Below are positions 62,586-64,000 of a stretch of DNA of 64,000 bases, one piece after another. Each line of letters starts with the position of its first letter. Within the stretch, counting starts at the first letter, position 1. A model generated the notes under the pieces. It saw only the letters and a list, made by a program, of their open reading frames with translations, ran no database searches and was not told the origin of the DNA. The stretch is from assembly GCA_965226245.1 (NCBI GenBank), contig CBDDCL010000015.1, positions 2,356,001-2,420,000 on the forward strand, read 5' to 3'. Both the position numbers and the translations under genes were made by a program. Source of the DNA: CBDCYS01 sp965226245 (GTDB taxonomy: Bacteria; Acidobacteriota; Terriglobia; Bryobacterales; UBA6623).

Positions 62586-64000
62586 TTACGGCAGGAATAG
62601 AATAGCCTTCGCGAGCGCAATCAAGGCGACGACCACGACGCAGGCCAGCGCGAGTCCGTTCAGATCGACCCGGAATCTGCGGTAGAACTGCCCCAATCCC
62701 TTGCTGAGGCCAAGATTGAAGAGGTTGGCCACGAGCAAATCATGCCCCTCCTCGGTGATGGTCCTTTCTTCGCCGGTAGCTTCATCCAGATAGCTGCGCG
62801 TGGCGAGGCGCTCGTAGAAGGGATCGAGCGCGGCCTTGTCTTCGGGTTTGGTGATCAGACTGAATGCGACCAGCGAGACAAAACCAACCAGGAGCGAAAT
62901 TCCAAAATTCGCGGCTTCCCATCTGAGCAGAATGCCGAATTCCTGGTAGGTGAGATAAAAGAACAGAACACTCGACAGCAGCAGGCTGGCGAAAGCTCCG
63001 TAGCGGTTGGCTCGTCTCCAAGAAATCGCACCGAACATGCTGATCCCCATGAACGCCGCAATGGTTTCGGTAAACAGAAACGCCTCGAGCACGACGTCCA
63101 CGTAAAGGCCGAAAAGCACGCCCAGCGTGGTCACCGACACTCCGGCGAGGCGTCCCACGGTGAGGTAGTGATGGTCCGGGCGGTCCTTGGCAACGTAGCG
63201 GCGATAGAAATTCTGAGTGAACAGCGCGCCGCTGTCGACGGTAAAGGCCGAGCAAGTCGACATGTTCGCGGCGAGCACGCAGGCGATCATCAGGCCGACC
63301 GCCCCGGGGAACAGGAGCTCGCGGGTGGCATAACCGAAGGCATCCTCGCGGTCGGCCAGCGTGCCTCCATCCTGTGCCAGCATGACCACCACGATGAGGC
63401 CGACGAGGGCCCAGCCAATCGTGCAGAAGCGCTTAATGAAGTTTCCGTAGGCCATGCCGATTCGGCAGGTCCGTTCGTCCTTTCCCGTGCCGATGGCGGC
63501 CAGCATATGCGGCTGGGCGACGATTCCAATCAAGCCGTTGATCGTGAGCATCAAGATCGTGAAAACTCCCACATCACCCGGAGTGACCAGTGAAAGCATC
63601 TGCGGGTCAAGGCTCTCTCGGATACCCGTGAAACCGCCTACGCGCGCGAGCCCCAGCGGAATCAGCAGGAAAGATAGCGCGATGATGAAGAAACTTTGGA
63701 CAAAATCCGTATAGGCGGCCGCAACCAGCCCGCCCACCAAGCTGTAGGCGAGAAACGTGCCGGTCATGGCGATGACTACCATGTTGGGGGTGATCGCCTC
63801 TCCGGCGGCAACGCTGACGAGCTTGCCCGCGCCCTTCAGCATGGCTCCCATGTTGAAGGTGAAGTAAGACAGTGCAAATACCGTGTAGACGGCGCCCATC
63901 GCGTTTCCGTAGCGGTCTTCATAAACCTCGCCAATGGTCGTGCGGCGGGTGCGGCGAAAGATGGGCCCGAGGATCCAATAGAACGGAGTGATGAACAGAT
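62586..64000 (-). CDS. Sodium:solute symporter family protein (5' end outside window)
   Basis: About 471 residues are visible. The frame continues past the apparent internal start at 63899 to the right edge (LFITPFYWILGPIFRRTRRT, TIGEVYEDRYGNAM), so the true start is beyond 64000. SSS-family features: FALSYFTFNMGAMLKGAGKL, SLVGGLVAAAYTDFVQSFFI, TINGLIGIVAQPHMLAAIGT, CVLAANMSTCSAFTVDSGAL, with around ten membrane helices in this part. It imports an unknown solute with sodium. It converges on the PSD1-DUF1501 operon with 52 bases between stops. Confidence 0.9.
   Translation of the reverse strand, partial: LFITPFYWILGPIFRRTRRTTIGEVYEDRYGNAMGAVYTVFALSYFTFNMGAMLKGAGKLVSVAAGEAITPNMVVIAMTGTFLAYSLVGGLVAAAYTDFVQSFFIIALSFLLIPLGLARVGGFTGIRESLDPQMLSLVTPGDVGVFTILMLTINGLIGIVAQPHMLAAIGTGKDERTCRIGMAYGNFIKRFCTIGWALVGLIVVVMLAQDGGTLADREDAFGYATRELLFPGAVGLMIACVLAANMSTCSAFTVDSGALFTQNFYRRYVAKDRPDHHYLTVGRLAGVSVTTLGVLFGLYVDVVLEAFLFTETIAAFMGISMFGAISWRRANRYGAFASLLLSSVLFFYLTYQEFGILLRWEAANFGISLLVGFVSLVAFSLITKPEDKAALDPFYERLATRSYLDEATGEERTITEEGHDLLVANLFNLGLSKGLGQFYRRFRVDLNGLALACVVVVALIALAKAILFLP

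Overview
The window looks like chromosomal DNA from a GC-rich Acidobacteriota, most likely a Solibacter/Bryobacter-type member. The evidence is family content: a VWFA-related protein of the acidobacterial type (50356-51489), a serine/threonine kinase with TolB-like WD repeats, two PSD1/planctomycete-cytochrome-C proteins (one with its DUF1501 partner), a DUF5916 outer-membrane protein, and many dispersed palindromic repeats. This is inference from families, not from a marker gene tree.

Layout. 1-6300: a secreted D-2-hydroxyacid dehydrogenase, a pentaheme cytochrome, a DUF5916 barrel protein and debris of two IS1380 transposases and a kinase gene. 6300-10115: an FHA/GAF/sigma-54 activator cut in two by an ISKra4-like element (perfect 9-bp target duplication). 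10313-29077: a mostly housekeeping stretch (hicBA, PSD1 protein, ccmC-ccmD, tRNA-Pro, STK, recX-alaS, a left-handed beta-helix protein, a frameshifted lysozyme, Bcp, a DHH phosphoesterase). 29120-32391: two diverged IS1202/ISNCY-type elements stacked at one 17-bp site. 32451-36486: higBA (operon opened by a repeat), thiC, a YIP1 protein and a DUF433/DUF5615 toxin-antitoxin pair between 72-bp direct repeats. 37784-49332: the densest accessory region, with a decayed lpxC-lpxD-like pair, a retron broken by an insertion sequence, a group II intron remnant, a Rieske/PQQ-dehydrogenase pair, three identical copies of an IS1595 element and the first copy of a 532-bp IS1380-derived MITE. 49536-56246: a frameshifted small secreted gene, the VWFA protein, the second MITE copy, YqgE, an IS630 fragment and a polyprenyl glycosylphosphotransferase. 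56299-58250: a group II intron whose reverse transcriptase has lost a catalytic aspartate. 58487-64000: a PSD1-DUF1501 pair and a sodium:solute symporter running off the right edge.

The most interesting biology is the retron at about 40330-43266. Its reverse transcriptase carries the retron-specific NAxxH and VTG signatures and sits in an operon with an XRE regulator and an unrecognised 82-residue protein. It was split cleanly by IS1595 copy 2, and the two halves rejoin in frame. Most other findings concern mobile-element mechanics: a clear -1 frameshift signal, element-specific covariation of transposase binding sites, MITE birth from IS1380, and hairpin repeats with compensatory changes.
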